Part shown: one piece after another, positions 28,343 to 35,567 of the stretch
Layout: each line of letters opens with the position of its first letter
Position numbering within the stretch: position 1 is the first letter of the stretch
Origin: DASREM01 sp035652095
Lineage (GTDB): Bacteria > Acidobacteriota > Terriglobia > Terriglobales > Acidobacteriaceae
Direction: 5' to 3'
Assembly: GCA_035652095.1 (NCBI GenBank)
Contig: DASREM010000056.1
Location: 1-64,000 of the forward strand
Length of the DNA: 64,000 nt
The notes under the pieces: model-generated
What the model was told of the DNA's origin: nothing
The model's input: only the letters and a program-made list of their open reading frames with translations
The model's database searches: none
Position numbers and translations under genes: made by a program

Positions 28343-29485
28343 TTATTCGAGCACGAAAATGTTCTTGCGGGCGCACATCTCTTTCAAGATGTTGGGCCAC
28401 ACGGTGACGCTGACTTCTCCGAGGTGCGCCTTCCTCAGCAGCAGCATCATGGTGCGGGCCTGGCCGATGCCGCCGCCGATCGAGAGCGGAATCTGATCGT
28501 TCAGAATCGCCTTGTGATACGGCAGCTTCATGAAGTCGGTCTGATGCGACAGCTCGAGCTGCTTGCGCAGCGTTTCCTTCGTCACCCGGATGCCCATCGA
28601 GGTCAGCTCGTGGCGCCGCTTGGTGACGTGGTTCCACACCAGGATGTCGCCATTCAGGCCGTGCGTGTCTTTGCCGGTCTGGTCATGGGTGTCGGTGACC
28701 CAGTCGTCGTAGTCGGCGGCGCGCATCTCGTGCGGGTAGCCATCTTTCAGCGGCCATCCGATGCCAATGATGAAGATCGCGGGATGCTTCTGAAGAATGG
28801 TCGTCTCGCGCTGCTTGCGCGGCAGGTCGGGATACATCTCGAGTATTTCTTCCGCGTGGAAGAATTCAAGCTTCTCCGGCAGGTCGGGATAGCGGAAATC
28901 TTTGAGTTGCGGGAACAGCGATTGCGCAAACTTCTCCGCTCCGACGATCACCTTCCAGATCTTGTTGACGACCTCCTTGAGGAAGTCGAGGTTGCGCTGC
29001 TCGGCGGTGATGACGCGCTCCCAGTCCCACTGGTCGACGTAGGCGGAGTGGTCGTGGTCGAGGAAGTAGTCTTTGCGGACGGCGCGCATGTCGGTGCAGA
29101 TGCCCTCGCCCACTTTGCAGTCGAACTGTTTCAGAGCAACTCTCTTCCACTTGGTGGCTGCCTGTACGACCTGGGCATCGATGGGATGCTTGTCGCGATC
29201 GTTCGAAATGTGGAATTGGATCGGGGTGCGCGAGCCGTCGCGGTCGAGCATGTCATTGACGCCGCTCTCGACGTCAACGATGAGCGGGACCTCGACCATC
29301 ATCAGGTTCAGTTCCTTGCTCAGGTTGTCTTCAATGTAGCGCTTGGTTTGAAACAGCGCCTGCTGCGTTTCCTTCGGAGTGAGCAGGGAGCGGTAATCTT
29401 TGGGAAGAATTTTTTCCAGTTCCGTGTAGTCGCCGATACCTGGTCCGGCGAGGTCGGCTTTTTTGTCCAGTACGAGAGTGCTCAT
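28343..29485 (-). CDS. asnA: Aspartate-ammonia ligase (asparagine synthetase A)
   Basis: A 380-residue ammonia-dependent asparagine synthetase, related to class II aminoacyl-tRNA synthetases. Signatures: VDVESGVNDMLDRDG, KWKRVALKQFDCKVGEGI, VYVDQWDWER-type AYVDQWDWERVI, GLNGDILVWN, ELTSMGIRV and the class II motif 3 SIGGGIGQARTMMLLL. About 50 residues longer than the E. coli enzyme, with the extra length mainly at the N-terminus and near residue 150-230. Monocistronic, with its own terminator. Confidence 0.95.
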   Translation of the reverse strand: MSTLVLDKKADLAGPGIGDYTELEKILPKDYRSLLTPKETQQALFQTKRYIEDNLSKELNLMMVEVPLIVDVESGVNDMLDRDGSRTPIQFHISNDRDKHPIDAQVVQAATKWKRVALKQFDCKVGEGICTDMRAVRKDYFLDHDHSAYVDQWDWERVITAEQRNLDFLKEVVNKIWKVIVGAEKFAQSLFPQLKDFRYPDLPEKLEFFHAEEILEMYPDLPRKQRETTILQKHPAIFIIGIGWPLKDGYPHEMRAADYDDWVTDTHDQTGKDTHGLNGDILVWNHVTKRRHELTSMGIRVTKETLRKQLELSHQTDFMKLPYHKAILNDQIPLSIGGGIGQARTMMLLLRKAHLGEVSVTVWPNILKEMCARKNIFVLE

Positions 29486-29579
29486 GAAATGGTCTCCTTG
29501 GCAGACGAATGCCCAACTGAGTATTGGAGTCTTGGACTGGCGATGGGTCAGTGACGCGGAGCACAGGAGTCAGTGAGGG

Positions 29580-29601
29580 CAGTACCGAGTACCGAGAACG
29601 A
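29580..29601 (+). repeat. Short period-7 array (GTACCGA)
   Basis: cagtaccga-gtaccga-gaacg: two and a half words in the gap between asnA and tldD. No inverted partner is seen nearby. Confidence 0.45.
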
Positions 29602-29669
29602 TGGGATGAACCGCGTCATTGTGGAATCGAAGAGGGAGCTTGCAGGCGTGTTAGATTAATTGCGCGGCC

Positions 29670-31136
29670 ATGAAAGACGTTGCTCAATGGGCTCTGAATT
29701 TTGCGCAGGTGCGCGGAGCATCTTACGCTGACGTGCGCGTAGCCGACGACCGGCATCGTGCCCTGGCGACAAAAAATGGCAAGATTTCGAATGCAGGAGA
29801 TTCAGAGTCGCTGGGGGTGGGTGTCCGCGTCATCGCCGATGGAGCCTGGGGTTTTGCCTCGTCCGACGATCTAAGCCGCCCCGGGGTCGAAGCCACCGCG
29901 GCCCGGGCCGTGGAGATCGCGAAGGCGTCGGCGCGGGTGAAGCAAGGGGACGTGCGGCTTGCTCCGGAGCAGGCCCAGGTTGCGGATTGGACTTCGCCTT
30001 TCCAGGTCGATCCCTTCAGCACCGCGGTCGAGCAGAATTTAGACTTACTGATCCAGATTGATGCTGAGATGCGGTCCGTGCCCGGTGTCACGCTGGCCGA
30101 GACCAACCTGAACTTCCGCCGGGAAGAGCAGTGGTTCCTGTCGACGGAAGGTTCCGACATTCATCAGACCAAGTTCACCGTGGGGGCAGGCTACGCAGCG
30201 CATGCCTTCGCCGGGAACGAAATCCAGAAGCGGTCGTATCCGAACTCCTACGGCGGACAGTGGCAGAACAAGGGATATGAACTGATCGGCGAGTTGAAGC
30301 TGCTGGAAAACGCGCGCCGGGTCGGCGAAGAAGCGGTCGCGCTGCTCAAGGCGGACCAGGGGCCCCAGGGCGTGTACGACATCATCCTGGACGGCTCGCA
30401 ACTGGGGTTGCAGATTCACGAGTCGGTGGGGCATCCGATTGAACTCGACCGTGTGCTGGGCATGGAAGCGAATTTTGCCGGCACATCGTTTCTGACTCTC
30501 GATAAGCTCGCCAAGCTGCGCTATGGAAGCGACCTGGTGAACATCGTTGCCGATGCGCGCCAGGAGCATGGGCCCGGCCTGGGGACTTTTGCTTTCGACG
30601 AAGAAGGGGTTCCGGCGCAGTGCACGCCGATCATCACCAATGGCCTTTTCACCGGATATCTTTCCTCGCGCGAAACGGCGCACACGATTGGGACGAATCG
30701 CTCGGGTGGAACTCTGCGAGCGGAGAGTTGGAACCGCTTGCCGATCATCCGCATGACGAACGTGAGCATTTTGCCGGGGAAAGATCCGCTCACGCTCGAG
30801 CAGTTGATCGCCTCTACCGATCGCGGCATTTATATGGAGACGAATCGTTCGTGGTCGATCGACGACAAACGCTACAACTTTCAGTTCGGTACCGAGATAG
30901 GGTGGGAGATCAAGAACGGAAAACGGATTCGCATGTTGAAGAATCCGTCGTACTCAGGGATCACGACCGAGTTCTGGAACTCCATGGACGCGATCTGCTC
31001 GAACGAAGAATGGGTGCTGTGGGGCGTGCCTCACTGCGGCAAAGGGCAACCGCAGCAGGTGATGGGCACGGGACATGGCGCGAGCCCGGCGAGATTTCGG
31101 AAGATTAAGGTGGGGAGTGCGTACAAAGGGACGTAG
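29670..31136 (+). CDS. tldD: TldD family metalloprotease
   Basis: A 488-residue subunit of the TldD-TldE(PmbA) protease, which degrades unfolded or leader peptides and matures some modified peptides. The zinc site is HESVGHPIELD near residues 250-260, with further conserved LRAESWNRLPIIRM and NPSYSGITTEFWNSMDAIC. It pairs with pmbA, 131 bases downstream. Its TAG stop codon is the first part of a period-7 repeat array. Confidence 0.93.
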   Translation: MKDVAQWALNFAQVRGASYADVRVADDRHRALATKNGKISNAGDSESLGVGVRVIADGAWGFASSDDLSRPGVEATAARAVEIAKASARVKQGDVRLAPEQAQVADWTSPFQVDPFSTAVEQNLDLLIQIDAEMRSVPGVTLAETNLNFRREEQWFLSTEGSDIHQTKFTVGAGYAAHAFAGNEIQKRSYPNSYGGQWQNKGYELIGELKLLENARRVGEEAVALLKADQGPQGVYDIILDGSQLGLQIHESVGHPIELDRVLGMEANFAGTSFLTLDKLAKLRYGSDLVNIVADARQEHGPGLGTFAFDEEGVPAQCTPIITNGLFTGYLSSRETAHTIGTNRSGGTLRAESWNRLPIIRMTNVSILPGKDPLTLEQLIASTDRGIYMETNRSWSIDDKRYNFQFGTEIGWEIKNGKRIRMLKNPSYSGITTEFWNSMDAICSNEEWVLWGVPHCGKGQPQQVMGTGHGASPARFRKIKVGSAYKGT

Positions 31137-31166
31137 CACTCAGCATTCAGCACTCGGCATTCAGCC
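31135..31166 (+). repeat. Period-7 array AGCACTC/AGCATTC after tldD
   Basis: AGCACTC, AGCATTC, AGCACTC, GGCATTC, AGCC. It starts inside the tldD TAG stop codon. The same 32 bases occur in exact inverted form at 33168-33199. Confidence 0.9.
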
Positions 31167-31225
31167 AATCGAGAGTAGCTGGCTGCGGAAGAGTGTGGAT
31201 GCGCAGCGAGGCGAAAAAGCATGTG

Positions 31226-31246
31226 CTTCGCTTTGCTCAGTATGAC
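31226..31246 (-). repeat. GTCATTCCGA-related element nested between arrays
   Basis: The minus strand reads gtcatactgagcaaagcgaa, a member of the family at 7537-7678. It lies between the two AGCACTC arms of the tldD-pmbA gap. Confidence 0.55.
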
Positions 31247-31255
31247 AAGCCTTTC

Positions 31256-31272
31256 GCTGAGTGCTGAATGCT
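31256..31272 (-). repeat. Period-7 array AGCACTC/AGCATTC covering the pmbA start
   Basis: The minus strand reads AGCATTC-AGCACTC-AGC. The ATG of pmbA (31268-31270) falls inside the array. Confidence 0.8.
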
Positions 31273-32647
31273 AGATCAAAAACAAGCCGCGCATATTTTC
31301 AACCAACTCAGCAAGCACTCGTCTGCCGACGAGCTTGAGGTGATCTTCAACGGCACAAATTATGCGCTGACCCGTTTTGCCAACAACACCATCCATCAGA
31401 ACGTTGCGGATGAAAATTACGTGCTCTCGGTGCGCTCCGCCTTTGGCGGAAGGACGGCGCGGGCTACAACGAACAAATTTGACGAAGAGAGCCTGAAGCG
31501 CGTGGTGCGGGCTTCGGAGAGCCTGGCCAAGGTGCAGCATCCGGATCCCGACCTGCTGCCGGTGCCGGCAAATGGTGGGAAAGGCAGTGGGCCCATGCCT
31601 TCGCGATACTTCGATCAGACTGCGGCGGTGACTCCGGAACAACGCGCGGACGCCGTGCGCAAGATCGTTGCCGTCGCCGAGAAACATAAGCTCACCACGG
31701 CCGGCATTTTTTCTACTTCACGGTCGGTGGAAGGGATTTTCAATTCGCGCGGACTTTCGGAGTGGCATGAGCAAACCTCGAGCGAGATCTCCATCACCAT
31801 GCTGGCAAGCGACTCCTCGGGATGGCAAAAAGCGAACTCGCCAAACGTGGCGCAATTGGATACGGAGACGCTGGCGCAGATCGCGGCTGAGAAGGCGTTC
31901 AGTTCAGCAAGTCCGAAGGAGATGCCGGCAGGGAAGTACACGGTCATTCTCGAATCTCCGGCCGTGCTCGATATGGTGGGTTTCATGTTCTACGACTTCG
32001 GCGGACTGGCGATTCTCGATCAGAGATCGTTTCTAACCGGCCGGGTTGGGGCGCAACTCTTTGGTGAGAACGTTGATATCTGGGATGACGTGGCGCATCC
32101 TCTTCAGTCTGGGGCGCCGTTCGATGGCGAAGGCATCCGGCGCAAGCGCGTGCAACTGGTAGAGAAGGGCATTCCGAAACGTTTGGTCTATGCACGCGCG
32201 ACTGCCAAGAAGATGGAAGAATCGGAATACAAAGATAAGGTAGGTCTCATTGAGCCCACCGGTCACGGTTTTCCGATTCCCAACGAAATTGGCGATGCGC
32301 CCATGAACATCGTGTTTGGCCCGCCGAAGGACCCAAAGACGCTGGAGCAGATGATCGCATCGACTGAGCGCGGAATCCTGGTGACCCGGCTGTGGTACAT
32401 CCGCGAAGTCGATCCGTATGAAAAAATTCTGACCGGCATGACGCGCGATGGAACGTTCTATGTCGAGGACGGCCAGGTACGGCACGGAGTGCGCAACTTC
32501 CGCTTCAACGAGAGCCTGATCCACATGCTGTCGAATGTGGAGCAGATGGAGACACCGGTCCGCGCCAGCGGAGAGGAAGCCTTCGACATGGTGGTGCCTG
32601 CGATGAAGGTGAAGGAGTTTAATTTTACGGAAGTAACAAAATTCTAG
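31268..32647 (+). CDS. pmbA: TldE/PmbA family protein
   Basis: A 459-residue partner of TldD, a paralogue lacking the HExxxH zinc site, which completes the heterodimer. Visible: ELEVIFNGTNYALTRFANNT, LAMINAR-type beta core, IASTERGILVTRLWYIREVDP, GTFYVEDGQVRHGVRNFRFN. The start codon lies within a repeat, and its ribosome site (gagtgctga) is weak; coupling to tldD is possible. The TAG stop again begins a period-7 array. Confidence 0.92.
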   Translation: MLDQKQAAHIFNQLSKHSSADELEVIFNGTNYALTRFANNTIHQNVADENYVLSVRSAFGGRTARATTNKFDEESLKRVVRASESLAKVQHPDPDLLPVPANGGKGSGPMPSRYFDQTAAVTPEQRADAVRKIVAVAEKHKLTTAGIFSTSRSVEGIFNSRGLSEWHEQTSSEISITMLASDSSGWQKANSPNVAQLDTETLAQIAAEKAFSSASPKEMPAGKYTVILESPAVLDMVGFMFYDFGGLAILDQRSFLTGRVGAQLFGENVDIWDDVAHPLQSGAPFDGEGIRRKRVQLVEKGIPKRLVYARATAKKMEESEYKDKVGLIEPTGHGFPIPNEIGDAPMNIVFGPPKDPKTLEQMIASTERGILVTRLWYIREVDPYEKILTGMTRDGTFYVEDGQVRHGVRNFRFNESLIHMLSNVEQMETPVRASGEEAFDMVVPAMKVKEFNFTEVTKF

Positions 32648-32688
32648 CACTCAGCATTCAGCAATCAGCACTCAGCACTCAGTAAAGC
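32646..32688 (+). repeat. Period-7 array AGCACTC after pmbA
   Basis: AGCACTC, AGCATTC, AGCAATC, AGCACTC, AGCACTC, AGTAAAGC. It starts inside the pmbA TAG stop codon and shares its first 19 bases, counting from that stop, with the array after tldD. Confidence 0.9.
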
Positions 32689-32722
32689 AACATATTTCTA
32701 TAGCTCCGAAAATTTCAGGTTG

Positions 32723-33081
32723 CTAGCCGCTCGGCCTCGACCTTCTTTCCAGGGCCGCAAGCATTTTCTTGACCACGACCACGGATTCATCGAGCTGTCG
32801 GCAGTCTGCGTCATTCAAATGCGCGAGGTCATGAGCCAGCAAAAAGTGATATTCGAGTTCGCTGGCTGATCCGGTGCAATATTGAGGAAGCTCTGGAACT
32901 CTCCGTTGCCTCGCTTTCCACACCCTTCGGCGATGTTGGCGGGAACAGAGGCGGCGCTGCGCCGAATCTGGCTCGTCAATCCGAAAAGCTCAGGGCGCGG
33001 GAAGTTACTCGTGAATCGATATGACGCGAGCGCGAGTGGGTGAGCTTTTTGCCAAACTTGCAGGGTCCTGAAGTTTTTCAT
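32723..33081 (-). pseudogene. Four-helix-bundle (S23/IVP family) protein, frameshifted
   Basis: The family is first known from 23S rRNA intervening sequences. The N-terminal part (33081 to about 32875) reads MKNFRTLQVWQKAHPLALAS... IRRSAASVPANIAEGCGKR..FQSFLNIA. The rest is in another frame (TGSASELEYHFLLAHDLAHL...VVVVKKML). Adding one base in ccgg at 32871-32874 would restore the normal roughly 120-residue protein. Arrays of the AGCACTC repeat flank it in inverted orientation (32646-32688 and 33168-33200). The frameshift may be recent decay or a sequencing slip. Confidence 0.82.
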
Positions 33082-33167
33082 ACGCTTGCGGCCAAGCCAC
33101 AGCCTAAGTCTGAGACTCCCGTGACTTCGGTGACGGAGGACACATGAAGCTGGCAAGATCAGGTTCT

Positions 33168-33200
33168 GGCTGAATGCCGAGTGCTGAATGCTGAGTGCTT
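33168..33200 (-). repeat. Period-7 array AGCACTC, inverted, upstream of the four-helix-bundle gene
   Basis: The minus strand gives AGCACTC, AGCATTC, AGCACTC, GGCATTC, AGCC, identical over 32 bases to the array at 31135-31166. The array lies 87 bases ahead of the four-helix-bundle start. Confidence 0.9.
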
Positions 33201-33314
33201 AAGGAGAATGCAGAAAAACCCTCCTAACTCCGTCCCCTCCAACAGCTTACCCCCTCAAAGTTGCATGACTTCGGTAACTTTTATGTCTTGGTTCGTGGGT
33301 GTAATCTTCGGGCG

Positions 33315-33722
33315 ATGTCGAATAACGGTCAATCCGCGGAAGAAGACGTCAAAAGCCAGGCGTGCGAAGGGGACGAAGCTACGGCCAAGCCGGGCAAAAA
33401 GGTCCGGCGGGGGCGCTATCCCGACATGCAGAGCGCGACGCGCTTTCCCATCCGGCTTGAGGTCTCGCTGAAATCGGAAGAAGGCGAGAAGGTCGCGGAG
33501 ACCGAAAACATTTCTGCCAATGGAGTGCTGTTCCAGGTCGTGGACGCGGAGATGCCCGTAGGTTCAATGGTAGATTTCACCATTTCGTTGCCTGCCGACG
33601 TGGTAGGGGCCGAAGCCGACGTACGGCTCGACTGCCGGGGACGGGTGGTTCGAAGTTTTGAGGACGGTGGCCGCCGTGGGGTAGGCGTGGTCATCGACGA
33701 ATACCGTTTTGACCGCCAATAA
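33315..33722 (+). CDS. PilZ domain protein
   Basis: A 135-residue protein: Lys/Glu-rich N-terminus (about 1-35), then a PilZ domain, a c-di-GMP receptor. The RxxxR element appears as RFPIRLEV and the second motif as NISANGVLF (N-x-S-x-x-G). It probably answers c-di-GMP made by cyclases such as the one at 18497-19549. ATG 33315 is chosen over 33261 because the upstream segment has no PilZ or charged-linker character. The response regulator follows 16 bases later. Confidence 0.85.
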   Translation: MSNNGQSAEEDVKSQACEGDEATAKPGKKVRRGRYPDMQSATRFPIRLEVSLKSEEGEKVAETENISANGVLFQVVDAEMPVGSMVDFTISLPADVVGAEADVRLDCRGRVVRSFEDGGRRGVGVVIDEYRFDRQ

Positions 33723-33738
33723 GGCGGCAAGGGAACCA

Positions 33739-34542
33739 ATGGCAAGCATTCCGGTCAGCGTGAACGACAATTACGAACCCCCGCAGCCAAGCGATGGAAA
33801 GTTCATTCGCGTGATCCTGGCGGATACCCAGGCGATCTTCCGCGCGGGATTGCGCAAGATTTTCGCACTCGAAGATGACATTCGCGTGGTCGGACAGGCC
33901 GAAACCCTGTCGCAGGTGATGTCTGCGGCCGGGAAGTTCTCGGCCGACATCCTGATCCTGGAGTCAGCCCTCTCGCCCAATCCGGCGGATTCAGTGGGGG
34001 ACTTGCTGCGTCAAATTTCGGGATTGAAGATTGTAGTGGTCATTCCCGAGCCGAACGAGGAATTGACGCTGGACCTGTTCCGTCGTGGCGCGCATGGAAT
34101 TGTTTCCCGCGAAGTCGAGCCTGAGCAACTGGTGGAGTGCTTGCGCCAGGTAGCTGCCGGAGAAAACTGGCTCGATGCACAGGCGACCAAATGGGTCATG
34201 CAGGCCTTCCGTTCGCTACCCGCACGACCGACAGGATCGCGCCCGAAAGTTCAGTTAACGCCGAAAGAGTCGTTGATCGTCTCCTGCGTTACCCAGGGCA
34301 TGAAGAACAAGGAAATCGCGATACGCGTCGGCACCACGGAGCAGGTGGTGAAGAACTATCTGCGCAAGGTGTACGACAAGCTGGGCGTCGCCGACCGCCT
34401 CGAGTTGGCGCTGTTCTGCCTGCACAACCGGGTCGTGGATGCGCCGCCGCCCTCCGAGAGCAAAGCAACCCCCACGCAAGATACCCAGGCCGCCGCAGCC
34501 GCAGCCGGCGCCGGTGGTAGTGGTCCTGACAAACTCTCCTAA
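33739..34542 (+). CDS. LuxR-family response regulator with an atypical receiver
   Basis: A 267-residue protein with a NarL-like layout: receiver (about 22-140), DNA-binding LuxR helix-turn-helix (about 175-235, LTPKESLIVSCVTQGMKNKE and EQVVKNYLRKVYDKLGVADR), and a Thr/Ala/Gly-rich tail. By alignment to NarL the phosphoacceptor Asp is replaced by E75 (ILILESAL), the conserved Lys by Arg (IVSRE) and the switch Ser/Thr by Pro. This suggests phosphorylation-independent action. Start at ATG 33739, with AGGGAA upstream; probably co-transcribed with the PilZ gene. Confidence 0.87.
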   Translation: MASIPVSVNDNYEPPQPSDGKFIRVILADTQAIFRAGLRKIFALEDDIRVVGQAETLSQVMSAAGKFSADILILESALSPNPADSVGDLLRQISGLKIVVVIPEPNEELTLDLFRRGAHGIVSREVEPEQLVECLRQVAAGENWLDAQATKWVMQAFRSLPARPTGSRPKVQLTPKESLIVSCVTQGMKNKEIAIRVGTTEQVVKNYLRKVYDKLGVADRLELALFCLHNRVVDAPPPSESKATPTQDTQAAAAAAGAGGSGPDKLS

Positions 34543-34580
34543 GCGCCCGTTCCGGGTGCTATAGTTTCCGGTTGGAAATC

Positions 34581-34610
34581 AGCACTTAGCAGTCAGCAGC
34601 ATTTAGCCAG
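34581..34610 (+). repeat. Degenerate AGCACTT array upstream of bfr
   Basis: agcactt-agcagtc-agcagcattt-agccag, a diverged member of the AGCACTC family, about 38 bases after the response regulator stop. Confidence 0.55.
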
Positions 34611-34683
34611 CGACGGTTGCATTATGCAGTCTGGCGATCGCTGTTGACCTGACGTCCGTGCCAATTCGCGAGGGAGGAGATTT

Positions 34684-35166
34684 GTGAAAGGCGATCCTAA
34701 AGTCATTGCAGTCTTAAACCAGGTTTTAAAGGCGGAGTTGACGGCAATCAATCAGTACTTCCTGCACGCCGAGATGTGCGAAAACTGGGGCTACGAAAAG
34801 TTGGCCAAGCATACGCGCAAAGAATCGATTGAAGAGATGGTGCATGCCGAAAAGCTGATGGAGAGAATTCTTTACCTTGACGGCACCCCCAACATGAGCG
34901 ACTACTTCAAGATCAATATCGGACAGAACGTAAAGCAGCAGTTGCAGAACGATCTCCAGGTTGAGTATGACGCGGTGAAGCGTCTGAATGAGGGCGTCGA
35001 GCTGTGCGTGGAACGTGGAGACAATGGCTCGCGCGAATTGCTGGAAGGCATTCTTACCGACGAAGAAGAGCATATCGATTGGCTGGAAGCGCAGCTGCAT
35101 GCGATCTCAGAGATGGGGATTGAGAATTACCTGGCACAACACCTGCACGAGAAGAGTAGCGAGTAG
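34684..35166 (+). CDS. bfr: Bacterioferritin
   Basis: A 160-residue 24-mer-forming iron store. The dinuclear ferroxidase ligands are all present at E. coli positions: E18, E51, H54, E94, E127 and H130. M52, the haem ligand between subunits, is also present (IEEMVHAEKL). Starts with GTG 34684 behind the strong site GGGAGGAGA. It oxidises Fe2+ and stores it, which fits a cell that also has a VIT1-type transporter. A terminator follows. Confidence 0.96.
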   Translation: MKGDPKVIAVLNQVLKAELTAINQYFLHAEMCENWGYEKLAKHTRKESIEEMVHAEKLMERILYLDGTPNMSDYFKINIGQNVKQQLQNDLQVEYDAVKRLNEGVELCVERGDNGSRELLEGILTDEEEHIDWLEAQLHAISEMGIENYLAQHLHEKSSE

Positions 35167-35228
35167 TAAAGTCCTTTGGCGAAGGTTGCGGGTTCCAGAA
35201 GGCCACCATACAATCAAAGAGGTACGAA

Positions 35229-35259
35229 CGAGGGGCGAGTTGGCCCCTCGCTTTTGCTT
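35229..35259 (+). terminator. Rho-independent terminator after bfr
   Basis: cgaggggc (35229-35236) pairs with gcccctcg (35243-35250) around gagttg, followed by cttttgctt. Confidence 0.88.
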
Positions 35260-35293
35260 CAGGGAGCGCCCGCTTCCCGAAATGCGTTGAGCC

Positions 35294-35383
35294 GGAGAGA
35301 TGGCCGAGTGGCTGAAGGCGCACGCTTGGAAAGCGTGTTTAGGGGAAACTCTAACGTGGGTTCGAATCCCACTCTCTCCGCCA
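35294..35383 (+). tRNA. tRNA-Ser (anticodon GGA)
   Basis: A 90-base gene including an encoded CCA end. The acceptor stem GGAGAGA pairs with TCTCTCC (35373-35379), the discriminator is G and CCA follows. The anticodon loop is cttGGAaag with GGA at 35328-35330. A long variable arm and the T arm with GGTTCGAATCC are present, as expected for a class II tRNA. It reads UCC and UCU codons. Confidence 0.97.
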
Positions 35384-35567
35384 GATTTATTAATCCCCAA
35401 CCCAGTCTCAGGGCCTGCTTCGTGTTTGGAATGAGCGACAGTTTTGCTAAGCGCGAGATCGTTGATAGTGGCGCGATACTTGACTACGGTCGCCGACGCA
35501 GAATGTACGCGCTCACTCAGTCCTCCCTCATGAGATAAACCACGCAACGCATCACGTTGCCCAAAAT

